DNA of 64,000 bases from the NCBI RefSeq assembly GCF_005048265.1, contig NZ_SUNH01000022.1:1-64000 (forward strand), given 5' to 3'. This document shows, piece by piece, positions 63,971 through 64,000 of the stretch (positions are counted from its first letter, which is position 1; every line of letters starts with the position of its first letter). The notes beneath the pieces were generated by a model, which saw nothing but the letters and a program-made list of their open reading frames with translations, was not told the DNA's origin and searched no databases. A program made the position numbers and the translations under genes. This DNA comes from Paracoccus hibiscisoli. Lineage in GTDB: Bacteria > Pseudomonadota > Alphaproteobacteria > Rhodobacterales > Rhodobacteraceae.

Positions 63971-64000
63971 ATGCGCGTGACGTTTGCCCTGCTGGCGACC
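63971..64000 (+). CDS. Start of a gene, probably with a signal peptide (partial)
   Basis: Ten codons (MRVTFALLAT) before the window ends. AAAGGA lies seven bases upstream. Arg followed by a hydrophobic run suggests an export signal. Nothing more can be said. Confidence 0.5.
   Translation, partial: MRVTFALLAT

Overview
The window is chromosomal DNA from a GC-rich alphaproteobacterium of the Rhodobacteraceae, most likely Paracoccus or a close relative. The basis is very high GC, Rhodobacteraceae family proteins (MmcB, a DUF6324-type protein, a NUDIX protein beside cysK), an alphaproteobacterial-type tRNA-His (no G-1, A73), and adjacent ahcY and metK. Genus is inference from gene content. No insertion sequence, prophage, CRISPR array or replication origin was seen. 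Coding density is very high. The longest stretches without a gene are about 250 bases (16167-16415) and 229 bases (47590-47818); neither reaches 300. Bases 73-419 hold only a tRNA.

Layout. 1-7 kb: end of a LuxR-like gene, tRNA-Ser, then DUF2059-type protein, NUDIX hydrolase, cysK and a large MscS channel, facing an AI-2E family permease. 7-13 kb: gyrA, a YqaA-like/DsbB pair, a zinc metallopeptidase, two tiny membrane-protein genes and a COQ10/RatA-like gene. 12.9-18.3 kb, all minus: a TetR regulator, then ahcY and metK behind a structured leader, and typA. 18.4-21 kb: a membrane/coiled-coil protein with a 24-residue partner, hydroxypyruvate isomerase and a DUF1285 protein. 21-27.8 kb: a tightly overlapped four-gene cluster (MoxR ATPase, DUF58, BatA/DUF4159, GATase-like membrane protein). 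27.9-31.2 kb: fabZ-lpxA-lpxI-lpxB for lipid A. 31-35.7 kb: Rid-family protein, mmcB, DUF6324-type protein, tRNA-His, GntP permease, ABC exporter. 35.7-41.4 kb: oppABCDF peptide importer. 41.5-43.7 kb: cobUTS, the end of cobalamin assembly. 43.8-49.2 kb: a TRAP transporter split into convergent units plus a MocR regulator. 49.2-64 kb: eno, a phosphodiesterase-fold protein, selO, obgE-proB, pepN with an acyltransferase, a low-complexity membrane protein, pntAB, a DUF3422 protein and the start of one more gene.

How genes work together. AhcY and MetK form an operon of the methyl cycle: MetK makes SAM, AhcY removes SAH. The leader before ahcY folds into a perfect 10-bp stem around a purine-rich segment at the start codon, which makes it a good candidate cis-regulatory RNA. 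FabZ, LpxA, LpxI and LpxB supply 3-hydroxyacyl chains and carry out early lipid A steps. CobU, CobT and CobS perform the last cobalamin steps. OppABCDF is a complete oligopeptide importer. PntAB exchanges reducing power between NADH and NADP.

The parts that look least described are: the ahcY leader; the MoxR/DUF58/DUF4159/GATase-like cluster; GGAAC-N16/17-CGTT promoter-like sites before the metallopeptidase and the 24-residue protein, which suggest a shared EcfG-type stress regulon; the DctM with a Gly/Pro-rich C-terminal tail; and a two-turn inverted repeat between dctP and the MocR gene.
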